From: Euwallacea fornicatus
Lineage: Eukaryota; Arthropoda; Insecta; Coleoptera; Curculionidae
NCBI RefSeq assembly: GCF_040115645.1
Contig: NC_089574.1
Location: 372,001-436,000, forward strand
Direction: 5' to 3'
Length of the DNA stretch: 64,000 bases
The translations under genes and the position numbers were made by a program. This document shows positions 22,881 through 34,819 of the stretch, in pieces. Position 1 is the stretch's first letter; the number at the start of each line of letters is the position of its first letter. A model generated the notes under the pieces. That model was given only the letters and a program-made list of their open reading frames with translations. It had not been told where the DNA came from and did not search any database.

Positions 22881-25800
22881 ATTCATTGGTGTTAGTTTGA
22901 AGCTTCAATTAGCTGACGAAATTAAATTTTTCTCGGGAATAGCAATAAATAAGATAAAATTTAAAAGAGTCTAACTTACTGCGAGGTAAATACGTGGCAT
23001 TTTTATTAAAAAAAAAATTCGCATTCGCTCCAGTGTTTCAGTCTAGTGCAATAGAATAAACAAATGTAACATTAAATTTTTATAACCAGCTTAAAACATC
23101 ATTAAACATCAGAAGAGGGAAATAAAACTGCTGCCTTATTTATTCAAAACTCCCATAGATTTTAAAGCAGGAAAATATAATTCTGCCTTTACATTGTACG
23201 TCATGAAATGTGAAAGGTAGATATTACAAAAGAATGGACATGCTACTTTTGAATTTTTTAAGAGCTGTCGTATGAAAACTTCCAATATACTTTCGCCATA
23301 ATCATTACTTGACGATTAGGAGACATGAACTTCCATTGGTGTTCCTTCTCATAACATGATTTGATGAAACTCATTAAGTTTTATGCCATTTCATGGGCGA
23401 ACGTAGATATTTAATTGACAAAAAGCGAAAAAGACTATTGTGTTAAGTAAGCCCGGTGAAAAATGTCATTGCTGCTAGGCCCTGAATGATGAGGAAATTA
23501 CCCCGCTGCTGCCATGTTCTTGTTTATAAACCCGCGAAATAATTAAATAATGGCCCCGCTTTCCTCTAATTTAAATACAAATGAAACTAGCAGTGTTAGG
23601 GGTCTTAATAGTTCGGGTTATTTTTTCCCTGTCTGCAACTTAAGTAACGTCCTTCAGTGTGAAACCTGCCTGGATACTATATAGTATACGTTGTATATAC
23701 ATACGTGAGCATCTTGAATAATTTAAAAGGAGTGGTTCGTCCCTTTTATGTCTGCAATCCTTTTGAAAAGCGGTGGAATAAAAATCAACCCTCTTCGGCA
23801 GGACAAAACATTCAAAACAACTTTTAATCTAACCAGTCCTGCAACGAGTTGTAACCCTCCTTGCAGGAATTGAATCAAGGGCAACGACAGGACAATCAGG
23901 AGGCACAGGGGTGGATTTAGTTTTGGTTCTAGATGATTTAGTTCCCTTATTGATATCCGACATGCGAGTACAATATACGATTATTCATCGTCTGTGCGCT
24001 TCCCTTCAAACCGATTTTTTAAAAGCAACTTAACACTACGTTTCCGCAGTAACCGAAGTTGTTAAAACGGGGCTTTAACGATGAAAAAAACCATATTACA
24101 TTTCAAGAGTTAGGGAAAATTCAATGTGTGACACAAACATGAAGCATAACTACCATTTCACAATTCCACGCTATTGAAACAGGAGTTCAGTTCCTTTCAG
24201 TCTTCTCAAATTCTTGGCAAATTCCTTTAATTTTGAATAATAGTAAGTACCAAATCCTATAAAATATATGTTTTCCAATAAACTGACAAAAGTAACCAAT
24301 AGTCCAAAAGGAAAAATCGTCCTTACCCTTCTCCTTGGTTATGCAACACATTTCCATGCATTTTGTCCTTTATCTAGTGTAAATGCTCAAACCGTAACTT
24401 TGTCCAGTAAAAATTTCAATATCGGTTTCGGTCTAATGGACACATTAATTGATATTAACAATCTTTCAGCTTAGTTGTAGATTCATTACCGATTTTTTGA
24501 AGCAGTGCTGCTCTCAAATGATTCTGAATGTGTCACAGACCAAATCAAAACTGTGCTAAATGAAGGATTATTCTGCCGTTTTCTAGCACATCCGCCATTT
24601 TTACACACAAGCGTTTTCAAAAAAAGAAAGAAATCAGAAAATACAGATGGAAATAAAACAATGACAGTAGAAGCCGAGTTAAGCAATAACACTTAAACTT
24701 CGGCTAAAATCACATGACGACCAATGCTAGTTCTGGCACAATTGTGCACCCTAGAACCACCTTAATATAAAGGACTGAACAACATCGAAGGAGAACAATA
24801 TCAAGCAATTTTACAATAGTACAATAAACCCAAACGATAATAGATACGAAACTTCCATGTTAATAAGCTTCTCTAAGACTCCGATTATAGAAATCATGAA
24901 GCAACTTGTCCAGAAACTTATTCCCGATTGGGAGATAAAAATTCAGACTGTACCTTGGTCAACTTCTATATGTTAATGCTTTAATGGGTATTTAAATATC
25001 AATAAATAAGGTTGGATGCGTCCAGAAAGATAAACTTCCTTTTTAAAGGGTGGTCTCTGCAAATCATACCATGACACCATCCACAAGCTAAAGAAGAAAA
25101 GCAAAAAACAATGTGATGGGTTATACTGAAATATTATGGCCTAGGAAGAATGAAATTGAGATAAACCTGAAGAACAGTAACCAGAGTTAACAACAAATGT
25201 GAAGAAAAGTTTATATCGACGTCAGGGAGAAGAAAGAGGTTAGTAAGACTATAAAAAGCTCAGGAAAGAATCTCATTTCTTGCGAATGAAAATAGAAAAA
25301 TGGGGTGGTTATGAGAATTTTTATGCAACTACCGTGGGTTCTGGCCAGAAACGGGCTTTCTTCCTGAATAATTCTTTTTTATCACATCGCCTCTAAAAAT
25401 AGCTTTAGAGAGAAGTTCAACTGACCTACATAAATTGAAAAAAACCCTCAGATTTTGAGATTAAAAATACCGATGTTCAGATATTGAAGGATTAGATTTA
25501 CTTTGTTAATGGTCGAATTATGAAATTAGAAAAGCTGTCCTTTATAAATCCGTAAGGAAAATGCCATTACCAATGAATAACTTAGAAAGGAAATAATTAA
25601 GGAGGCAGAGAGTATATTTAGAATATCCAGATTCATCGTACGGAAAGTATGCGGGAATTCTTTGTAAGCAATGCAGTTTGAAAACAGAAGAATTTTTTTT
25701 TTTTTATATTACTGTAAGAAGTTCATGAAAATGTTGCTATAATCTTAACACTTTTAAACTATTAGAAAACATCTTGCAGGCCATAATTATATTCAATCTA

Positions 25801-28140
25801 CAACCTCTTCGAGGATAATAAACGCACAACGTGAAAATGTGCGCCTAATGTGGAAATTTCCATAAGGTTGTTTTATGCGGGCAGATTTACAAGAAAAAGT
25901 CTTTTTACTTGGCTATTAAATCTGGGGATTTTACCGAATAAAAGAAAATAAGGCGACATAAAGGAAGTAAAGAAATTGGCCGTTTATCTTTCGCTAAGCA
26001 TTAGGCGACATACGTGGAAATTGAGTAAAACTGGGAAAAAAGCACTGTTGCGGTGAAATACGAGATTTATATGCGAGATTAGTGTAAATTCTTATGGGCT
26101 TTCCTCCAGAAGAAATTTATAAACAATACATACATCTCCCAAAAAGGGACGTATAAGAACGGAGTCTAAGAAACCCCGTTTCTCTTTTATAGCTAACCTC
26201 TAACAATATATTTTGTATCTAGTCGAAATCTAAGATACTTTAATAAAACCACCCATAAAATTCCAATAAAACGGGCCAAGATACAGTCAATGTCCGGTAT
26301 TAATGCACTCGACCCAATAAAGAAATAAATAAATAACAACCTCCGACATGGCCCTGGAAAAGGCCATACATACGAGCAATTTCAATAGCAACCAAAAGGA
26401 AGAAGAAGACGAAGAGAAATTAATGTAACAAGGGCACTTATGGCGGAAGGGTCTACTGCTGAAAGGCACGGAAGTTCCTTATGACTGAAATGTGTTTGGA
26501 ATGGTCATCGAATATTGAAGCGGTTACAATGAGGGTCGGAGAAGTCAAGATACCTCCTTTATGATTTATTGCCCCCATGATTCACAGCTTGTTTCCACAT
26601 TTTAGGATTAAAATAATTGATAATTATTTGATTTTGCTAGTTTTTTATTAAATCGAGTGATTTCATATCGGGCACCTGAAAGATATTAATAAATATGTAA
26701 CAGTGAACATGAAGCTAAAATTGGAGGGGAGAAATTCAAAAACTAAAAAACCTGTCCATGCGCGTTATTCGTGCGTTTAGATCGATCCCCTTTAACAAAA
26801 AAAAAAATACAATAAGTTTTTTGTTGTAAATAAAGTAAGAATTCTTATACAGTCTGAAAAAAATATCTCATTGGCATTACATATGTAGTAAAAAGAAACG
26901 CCACTGGCTATAATACATGAATATAGCACACTTTTTCAATCCTTATATGCTAATTACATTCACTCGTTTTTATAACACGGGATAATTGCGGTGTAAAGAG
27001 CAATATGGCCATCAAACAACCTCTCCTACCCAATCTTCCCTGACGCACCAATGATTGGCAAAGCAAAATAAGACCGAGACTAGACTGGTCTTGACCTTGT
27101 TTTTGTAATGAAAGCGTTGGTCATTCTCGATGGGGAGATAATAAAAAAATTTACTATCTGAGGGCCATACCCTTATCTGCAGGACACTACATTATTTTTC
27201 TCAACAACTTCATGGCCGCTCTACGCAAGTGCTTGCTAAAAAAGTTTTCAGTGAATATAGTTACTTAGACTTTAAAGTAATTATAATTGCACTTAATTGC
27301 ATTTTAATTTATTCAATGTAACTTCCTTCTGTAATTGTCTTGTAATTATCAATATCTCAGTTCCCTCTAATCCCTCGGTTAGAACTATTTGTAAACTCTA
27401 ATGCCATTTGCATATAATCAAGCACATACAATTAAAAGTGTTATACGTATAGAAATAAAAAGTAAATCTGAGAGGCATTAATTTTAGATTTGCCTGAAAA
27501 TTGTTTTCGCGTCCTCGGTTTTTATGATAGAAAGATCTTGATTGAAGGTTTTGACGATGCATGGCATCGTAAAATGTGATTAATGACCATTTTGCCTGAC
27601 AATAGCAAAGTACCCGTATTCGTAGGTTCAAATAATCCTCACATTGCGGACTACACTTCAATACACAATTAATCTACAGTGCTACAGGCCATTAATAGGA
27701 ATGCAAGTTCTACTTTGGTGGAAAACTATAAAGCATAAACCTGATTGCCGAAACCGATTAGGGGACGCCCATATAATTTACGATTTCTAGCAAAAACCGT
27801 CGGCTGATACGCGAAATCCTAAAGGATTGATATTACCGACGCCAGGATTGCCAGACAGTAAAAAGGCAGGAGGAATTTTCTCTCTCGTGAAAGCTCATGT
27901 TAAAAAGCTATTATATTATTTAAAATGTAATTTTATTTACATTTACTTGGGAAAAATGCAAATGCAATTACCTACAGAGTAATTGTACTTCCACGAAATT
28001 ATAAATGTATAAACGGTAATATTACATCTATAACCTTATTCTGCCCCTTGCCCGCGCTCATGCAACCATACTTTCACATGTCATTTGATTTGAAATTGCA
28101 GCTAAAGTACAAAATTACTTGTAATTGTAATTGCGGGTAA
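22881..28140. other. Unassigned intron-like DNA
   Basis: AT-rich, no recognised gene or element. A poly-T run occurs near 25688-25702. AAATGTAA-TTTTAT-TTACATTT (27924-27945) is a small AT-rich hairpin. Confidence 0.45.
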
Positions 28141-28570
28141 CGAGTGGACGTTCCACCCGGCATTAAGCTTCTCTAGAGGCGGTCTGCAACGACGAGCAGT
28201 TGGTATTCACCTACCTTACAGAACAGAGTACCTTCTTAGTTCAAAGCATTGCTTTTCAGTTGGCGAAACGCCGCTCACCCAGGAGTCACTTAACTGGTGC
28301 CCCGTCACGGAACCTTACTTAGAGTCCAATAGGTCTGGAGGCTGCAGGGAGAGTTCAGATTCTCCACCTCCCCACTACCCTCTAAGCCCTCCCCTAACCT
28401 GAGCCGCTGGAAGGTTCCTCTGCGTTCCAAACGCTACTTTCCCCGCCAGAAGGACAATAGGGCTCCAACGCGATAAGCGCAACCCCTACTCCGACACCCC
28501 ACCTCCCAGCGGTTAAGCATGTGTAGCTCCTCAATTGCTCAGCAACTGCCCATGGTCGCTTGAAAAACAA
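28141..28570. other. C-rich, GC-rich anonymous segment
   Basis: The plus strand is rich in C, with CTCCACCTCCCCACTACCC and CCCTCCCCTAACC words, and sits sharply bounded in AT-rich DNA. No frame of useful length is open on either strand. The sharp edges suggest an inserted and decayed repeat. AGTTCAGATTCTCCA near 28352 weakly recalls a pol III B box but has no matching A box, so a SINE is only a guess. Confidence 0.3.
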
Positions 28571-30255
28571 CTTTTATTTGCGGGGATAAACTGTGACATC
28601 CCGTTTTTCCATCAAAATCCACAATATCCAGTAATTTGGTGACGCGCCAGCTACTGGTGAAGGTAAAAAATGTTTTCCTAAACAACTACGCGTCGTTTAA
28701 AATTGTCAGTAGGTGTAAAAAGTAATTAAAATATCTCAAGCCATTTTGAAGAGTTCGCCATTTCGCATTTTTTAAAGTAAATTTTAATGGACACATGTTT
28801 ATATACATTTTTTTGGCATCTGATCAAAGTGCTATTTGCCTTTGCATTTACGGCTCTTTCATAACTGACGATAGCAGCTACTTTGAACTGATCGTTTTCA
28901 TAATTTTTCGATACTTTTTTATGACTTATTTGACGAATAGAGGTATAATGTCTGGTCAACTAAACTTTTTTTCGAGTTTATGTGCAGCAATCGAAGGAAT
29001 TGGACGGATTAAATTTACCATAACATGGCTATTGGTTTTGGTGCATTTAGCAATGTTCTAGAGACACAAAACCGAGTGCTCTCATAAATTCCCAAAAATA
29101 CCTCGACAGTGTACGTATGCACGTGAATAAGAGTGAACGATTGCAATTTGTTTCAAAATTAATTAATTGTGCGCAAGTGCCCCACTGACGCCACGTGATA
29201 AATGGGGAGAGATCCCCTTTGGAGGCAACGTCGTTTCGTATGCAAAATTATTAAACCTTCTATTATATATTATACACAACGCTTTGTGCACGAACTTCAT
29301 AATTTGTGGCAACTTAAATTAATAAGCGCCGAGTTAACGTGCGAGTGTTGTACGGGGCTTTTTACAGGTTGCTCGTGTGCTGCTCCAGCTTCGCTTTTCT
29401 GTCCCGTTACCTGTACCCAACATCAAAGGGCCACAGGTATTAGTTTACTCCCCCCTTAGGGATGTATTGCTGGGAAAATATTAAAGAGTCCTTCTGCATG
29501 TGTAGCAAAAAAAAGAAAAAAAAGAGCTAACGTTAGCCGACTTTAATTATTCCTAGCCGCCCTTATCGTACGCCCATGAGCGGAAGGAAAATCCGGATAC
29601 GACGTATGTTGAGACGAAGACACCGTGTCTTTAATAAAACGCAAAACATGACATTTTTGTTCGGCTTAAGAAGGGAAAGAGGAATATTTTATTTATAAAA
29701 CCCGAGGCGGAATTATCTACTCAGCAAAGTTCTTTCAATTCCACCCCGAATCGTTTCGGCATAAAAAGTTTGGATTGCTGCCGGCTATGGATTATGTTAT
29801 GTATTATAGGCACGACAAATTTAATGTTGCGATAAAAAGAGAGATTATCGAAGCAAACCTCCGCAGTGTTTAATCTCCCCCTTTTTCGGGAAACTTTTAA
29901 ACGGAGTTAATTGGCGATTTTAACTTGACCGAACGCATTCACTGGCTTGCAAGCCGGACGAACGGTTGTTGGTAATGGTAATATTGATTTGGGCACACTA
30001 AAAATAAACTTCATTGATAAGTTCACTTTCATGTTCCATCTGGTGGAAACGGAAACCTTTTAAATTTAGAAGGGATCACTTAACATGTGACGACCACCAA
30101 AAATAAAGATTACTCATAGAAAAGCCGAGAAATCGAGTTTTGATTGAGACGACATTGCCCTGGCAATTTACCGTTCAGCCTAATGACGGGTCACTTAAGG
30201 TAATTCACGCATTAACGCATTATAGGTTTCACTTGATGCGCTGATCAGACTTACT
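28571..30255. other. Unassigned non-coding DNA
   Basis: No recognised gene or repeat. Frames at 28726-29061 and 29202-29459 have no known motif. Confidence 0.45.
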
Positions 30256-30257
30256 TA

Positions 30258-30284
30258 CAGTCGTGGCCGAAATTAGAGCGGCTT
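30258..30284. repeat. Left outer terminal repeat of Tc1-like 1
   Basis: Starts CAGT directly after TA at 30256-30257 and pairs with 33337-33363. Confidence 0.85.
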
Positions 30285-30444
30285 TATGAATTTTAACATA
30301 AATAAACAATTATATTACTTTATTAAATCTACTGCTTATCGAAAGGCTTCTAGAACGTAAATAAAAAGTTCTCCCAATGGTCGTCCTATATATTTTTAAT
30401 ATAAGTATAACAAATAATAATTTTCTAAATTTCTTTAAAATCCG

Positions 30445-30464
30445 CTGGACAAAATTGAAGCGAC
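30445..30464. repeat. Left inner repeat (transposase site) of Tc1-like 1
   Basis: CTGGACAAAATTGAAGCGAC resembles the outer end GTGGCCGAAATTAGAGCGGC in the same orientation, the direct-repeat part of an IR/DR layout. Confidence 0.7.
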
Positions 30465-30520
30465 TCTACAAATAATTCATAATTAGTGGTTGATTTTTCA
30501 AAGATATTGATCCTACTTTA

Positions 30521-31515
30521 TTAGTATTTCGTCCAATAACCCTTATCGGCAATAACTGCCCCACATCTTTCAGGCATTGATCGAATTAAATTATCAATCG
30601 TCTCTTGTTTGACACGTTGCCATGTTCGGACGATCTCTTCGTATAATAACGCCCTTTTCGAAAAATGTTTGGTTCCAATTTGCCTTGCCACAATCTCCCA
30701 TAAATTCTCTATGGGATTTAAGTCGGGAGATTGTGGTGGCCATTTCAGAACCACGATTTTTTCGCTCATCGGCCACTGCTTCACCAGTTTGGAGGTGTGT
30801 TTGGGGTCGTTGTCATGTTGAAAAATGAATTTCAGGGGCATTTTCCATGCGGCATAGGGTTTCATTGTGTTTTCAAGGATGTTTAAATAGACGAACCGGT
30901 CCATGGTTCCCTCGATTTGTGTAATTGGACCCATTCCATAGAACGAAAAGCAACCCCAAGCCATGACGCTACCGCCTCCATGTTTAACAGTGGTCGAAAC
31001 ATATTTTGGGTCCAGTCTTTTGCCTTTGGGTCTGTGCACGTAATTTGCCCCGTCACTTCCAAATAAATTAAATTTCGATTCGTCACTAAAAAGCACGTTT
31101 CCAATCATTAAATGTCCAGTTAAAGTGACGCGTCGCAAACAACATCTTTGCGTCCCTATTTTTTTTTTGATAAAAATGGTTTTTTCGCTGGTCTTCTTCC
31201 TGGAAGTCCAGCTTCGACCAATCTACGTCTTATCGTTCTCGAAGACACTTCTACGTCTCCCAGGTCTGCTAGAATACTTATTGAGGATTTCTTTGGTTCT
31301 TTTTGGATTAGTCTTTTAATGCGCCTTTCCAGTTTTTTATCGGTTTTCCTAGATCGACTTCCTCGTTTTAAATTAACTACCTTTCCGCGAATATTGTAAG
31401 TTTTAACGATTTTGGAAACTACTTGGTCACTGGTTGTTTTTTGTGAACGGCCACTTTTGTATGCTTGAATGATCTTTTCTTTCAAATCAATCGAATAATA
31501 ATGTCCGCGGGGCAT
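30521..31515 (-). pseudogene. Tc1-like DD34E transposase, two frame breaks
   Basis: Cut-and-paste transposase acting at TA sites. The N-terminal frame (31515 down to 31156) begins MPRGHYYSIDLKEKIIQAY. It carries the paired helix-turn-helix DNA-binding region and an RRRLVEAGLPGR joint. The C-terminal frame (31138 down to 30521) is the catalytic domain: first Asp in LFSDESKFN, second in FQHDNDPKH, Glu in LNPIENLW, with 34 residues between the last two, and it ends GYWTKY. The two frames are separated by a coding-strand run of ten A (31149-31158), where nine would keep the frame. A second shift lies just before VLFSDE near 31100. Length (about 335 codons in total) is normal. The lesions are small, so decay is recent or partly an assembly artefact. 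Confidence 0.9.
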
Positions 31516-31584
31516 TTTAAAGACTTAAATTAAATGCACTCAAGACATTGACACTCTTCAATAACGTATCTGTTGATAAATGAA

Positions 31585-31608
31585 GGAAGTCGTTCAAATT
31601 TTGTCCAG
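31585..31608. repeat. Right inner repeat of Tc1-like 1
   Basis: Reverse complement reads CTGGACAAAATTTGAACGAC, matching the left inner repeat at 30445-30464. It lies upstream of the transposase start. Confidence 0.7.
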
Positions 31609-31695
31609 AAAATATTTAAGGAATTTCACAAAAAATTATTCGGTACTTTTGCAATAAACAAATATGGGGACTAATGCTAAAAAACTTTCTTGGTA

Positions 31696-33282
31696 TGTTG
31701 CATAGAGCCGTGCAGCTAAGGTCGTATAAATAGCACACTTTTAATATTCCAGATAAGTTTTAATAAACGTATACAATCTAATCATTTTCCATGTTTAAAT
31801 ATTTAATATATCTAGACAATCAAAAAAGCATATAAGTTTTCTAAGATGTGTGAAAAAATTACAAAAAAAATATATTTCAAAAAATTATGGGACAAATAAA
31901 TAGCACACTTCTAATTTCGTTGATAAAAATCTAATTTTTTTAATATTTAGTGGAATATCCATTTTGCTGGATAACTGCTGTCAATCTGGCAGGCATAGAC
32001 TCTACCAATCTTTGGCAAAAGTCGTTAGGAATTCCATTCCACGCTTCTTCAATGAACTCCCACAATTCATTCATGTTTTTGGCATTTTTGCCACTTAAAT
32101 CATTTTTAATTCTTTGCCACAGATGTTCTATTGGGTTCAGATCTGGGCTCTGGGCTGGCCAATCTAAAACATCTACCGAGTTGTCTTTAAGCCAATTCTT
32201 TACCAGTCTAGATGAATGTTTAGGGTCATTGTCTTGGACAAACTTAAAAATAACTGGCATAAATTCGTCCACGTAAGGTTCCATAATGGTTTCCAGGATG
32301 TTTTTGTAGACAAATCGATCCATAATTCCATCTATCCTATGAATCGGCCCAACACCTTTCCAAGACATAGCACCCCAAACCATGAGAGATCCTCCACCAA
32401 ACTTCACAGTCTTAATTGTGTAGCGTTCATTAACACTCTGGTTAGGAGGTCGACGAACATGGATTTTTCCATCCATTCCCAGACGATTAATCTTAGTTTC
32501 ATCACTAAATAAACATTTTTTTCCAAAAATTAATGTTTTCTGTTAAATATTTTCTAGCAAAAGCAACCCGGCGAAGCCTATTCCGTCGAGAGACAAGCGG
32601 TTTTTTTCTGGCGCGGCAACCACGAAGATTTGCTTCATTCAATCTTCGTTTTATTGACTTCAGCGACAATTAGATACCATGATGGTCAATTATTTGTCTC
32701 CTAACTTCGCTTGCACTCCAAAAAGGATTTTCTTTGCTAATTCTTACTATAATTTTATCTTTTCGTTCGGTAGTTTTTCGTTTCCTAGGAGCCCTTACCG
32801 TGTTTTCATAACTTTGCGTACTATTATACAAGCGAATAGCATTGTAAACTAGCTTTCGAGAACATCTTAAATCTTGAGCTATTTGAGAAATGTTCTTTCC
32901 CTCGTTTTTGAGTTGCATGATCAGTTGTCGCCTTTCAGGTCCACAACGTGGCTTCCTTCCCACTTGAAAACCTAGCTTATTGTTTAAGATGTAAGAAAAC
33001 AACATTTACTTACTGTTTTATACAATCTAAGAAGATGGGAACCGCTTTTTAAATATTTAACTTTAAATTTAAGCCAAACGTGCTATTTAAATGCCGAATG
33101 TAAAATAATAAATTTTAATTTAAAAATCGGAGAAATGTGCAAAAAGGCAAATCTATAGACGATTGTTTTTTAGGGTTTATCAGAAGAATATTCTACAGCA
33201 AAAATTCCTATTTGTTTATTTACAATTAAAAAATATATATGAATTTAGTATGTGCGCTATTTATACGACCTTAGCTCTATGA
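31696..33282 (-). mobile_element. Tc1-like transposon 2 (IR/DR type), nested in element 1
   Basis: TA stands at 31694-31695 and 33283-33284. Both ends carry CATAGAGC then TAAGGTCGTATAAATAGC. The left copy has eight extra bases (CGTGCAGC) between these two words, and the extreme terminal bases differ, so the exact outer limits are uncertain by a few bases. Inner repeats exist on both sides: AATAAATAGCACACTT at 31895-31910 and, inverted, CATTTAAATAGCACGTTT at 33076-33093. The transposase is on the minus strand. The element differs in terminal sequence and protein from its host element. Confidence 0.85.
31940..33005 (-). pseudogene. Tc1-like DD34E transposase of the nested element, broken
   Basis: The N-terminal frame (33005 down to 32670) has the helix-turn-helix part (GPERRQLIMQLKNEGKNISQ, ISQIAQDLRCSRKLVYNAI). 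It ends in a premature TAA at 32670-32672, after which the same frame continues with LSLKSIKRRLNEANLRG. A shift follows at a seven-A coding run (32516-32522), just before CLFSDETKI with the first catalytic Asp (codon 32501-32503). The catalytic frame then stays open to 31940, with FVQDNDPKH and LNPIEHLW (34 residues between Asp and Glu), ending GYSTKY. One stop and one single-base shift are the only lesions seen. Not functional as it stands. Confidence 0.9.
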
Positions 33283-33336
33283 TAGGCACTGAATTTAGTA
33301 AACAAGTATATTTGTTTATTTATTGGGAAATAAAAG

Positions 33337-33363
33337 AAGTCGCTCTGATTTTATCCACTACTG
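33337..33363. repeat. Right outer terminal repeat of Tc1-like 1
   Basis: Inverted copy of 30258-30284, followed by TA at 33364-33365. It is separated from its inner repeat by the nested element. Confidence 0.85.
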
Positions 33364-33365
33364 TA

Positions 33366-34553
33366 TCAATTGATAGTGGTACCCACCAAATGATTTCTCT
33401 TCGATACTCGAGATGAACTCGTGATCAGGCACCCAAGCGACCCGTTCCTTTCATTATACAGGAGGAGCCTCTCTGAGATTTAGAGCGATTTGTCGCAAAA
33501 CATCACGAAACGCATTCCTGTGTTATGGTTAAGTTATAAAATATGAGATGAAGCGAGTTAGGCGGTCGCCTCTTTGATGCAAGTGCGACTCGTCTCAGGG
33601 CGGACAAAAGGGCCGGACGCGCTGAATCGGCTCAGAACGGTCGACTCGGCTGAGATCAACCAACATATTTTGTCATGCATCTTATTAAATGCGCCGCCCC
33701 GCACTGGTCGGACACGGAATGTTTCGGCTCGGCACGATCGGATCGATAACGTCGAAAATAGTTGCAGGGGCAAAACGTGCCGAGTGTTCGGATGCCTGTG
33801 AATCATCCCCTATACGTCCTGTCTCAGATAAGAATGCATTTCAGAAGATTCATACTTTTAGTCTAGTTTATTTAACGAAATGCGATGGTCGATTGGTACC
33901 ATATGGCTATCGGGAAAGTTGGCTAAAATCAGCTTACGTGGAAAGTGCGGATGCCGAATCGCACTTTCCGCGGTACCTCCGGAACCGGCCCGCAAGTTTC
34001 AAGATGCCGTTATTACATGCGTTAATTCACTGCGAAATGAAAAATATAGAATGAACAGATTTGAAGAACAGAGACAGGTAAAAATGAGTATATGACTATT
34101 CATATACTAATTTCGGCCTAGCGAGTTAATCGGCCACGAAGCGGTCCTCACCGCCGATGCATGTTCTATTATGGTTACCATGGAAATGAACGGCATATGA
34201 AACGTCATCGTTGATATTATCATTCAAGAGGCGTTTCCTTTTTCTGTTTATAGTTTAATCGTCGCTTAATTTGGGTAAATGTATTGAATTTTTATAAAAT
34301 CGCATATAAACCGCGGTTGTGCAATTCTTGCGAGCCTCGAACCCTAAAATAGACGTAAATTTGGTCTTGGGTCGTAATAATGTACGTTCCATCTTTGATA
34401 AGTGCTATTCCTATTGTTCGCCACCATATGCAGGAATTTTGCCATTGCTGACCTCATAACAGTTTGGCAAACGTCATAGAACCTACCTCTGCACCCTCAT
34501 TCTTGGCCTATTTTAATTAATTTGAAGCATCCTTCCTAATCCGCTGCAAGACT
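33366..34553. other. Inter-element DNA with a CpG-rich block
   Basis: Positions 33574-34050 are much richer in CpG than the neighbourhood. Overlapping frames of about 60-120 codons are open on both strands, none with a known motif. A perfect 10-bp stem with a 10-nt loop, GGAAAGTGCG then CGCACTTTCC, lies at 33940-33969. It could be an unrecognised exon or promoter, or an older insertion. The rest of the stretch shows nothing. Confidence 0.35.
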
Positions 34554-34555
34554 TA

Positions 34556-34587
34556 CAGTGAGTCTCATGAGTATTCGTACCCTATTG
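34556..34587. repeat. Left terminal repeat of Tc1-like 3
   Basis: Pairs with 36169-36200 at 30 of 32 positions; begins CAGT after the TA duplication. Confidence 0.92.
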
Positions 34588-34819
34588 ATTCCAGATTTAA
34601 AAATAAAAATACTTTTTTATAAGTAATTTTCAACAATTTTTTTTTTTAGTAGAAATGTTTTATGGGCGTGTAAAAAGCCCAATTCCTACAAACTTTATTG
34701 AAGATAAACAGTATTATTAACAAAATATAATTTTAAGTATAATAAGTAACAAAATCACACCAATAAGAGTATTCGTACCTACTAAAACTATACTAAAAGA
34801 TCAGTTTATTTTCTATTAT

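Larger units (their letters stand above)
30258..33363 (-). mobile_element. Tc1-like transposon 1 (IR/DR type), carrying a nested second element
   Basis: TA duplications flank it at 30256-30257 and 33364-33365. The ends are CAGTCGTGGCCGAAATTAG (left) and, inverted, CAGTAGTGGATAAAATCAG (right), matching at 21 of 27 positions. A second, internal copy of the repeat lies inside each end: CTGGACAAAATTGAAGCGAC at 30445-30464 and, inverted, CTGGACAAAATTTGAACGAC at 31589-31608. The transposase is on the minus strand at 30521-31515. A different Tc1-like element (31696-33282) sits between the inner and outer right repeats. Without it the element would be about 1.5 kb, a usual Tc1 length. Confidence 0.9.
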
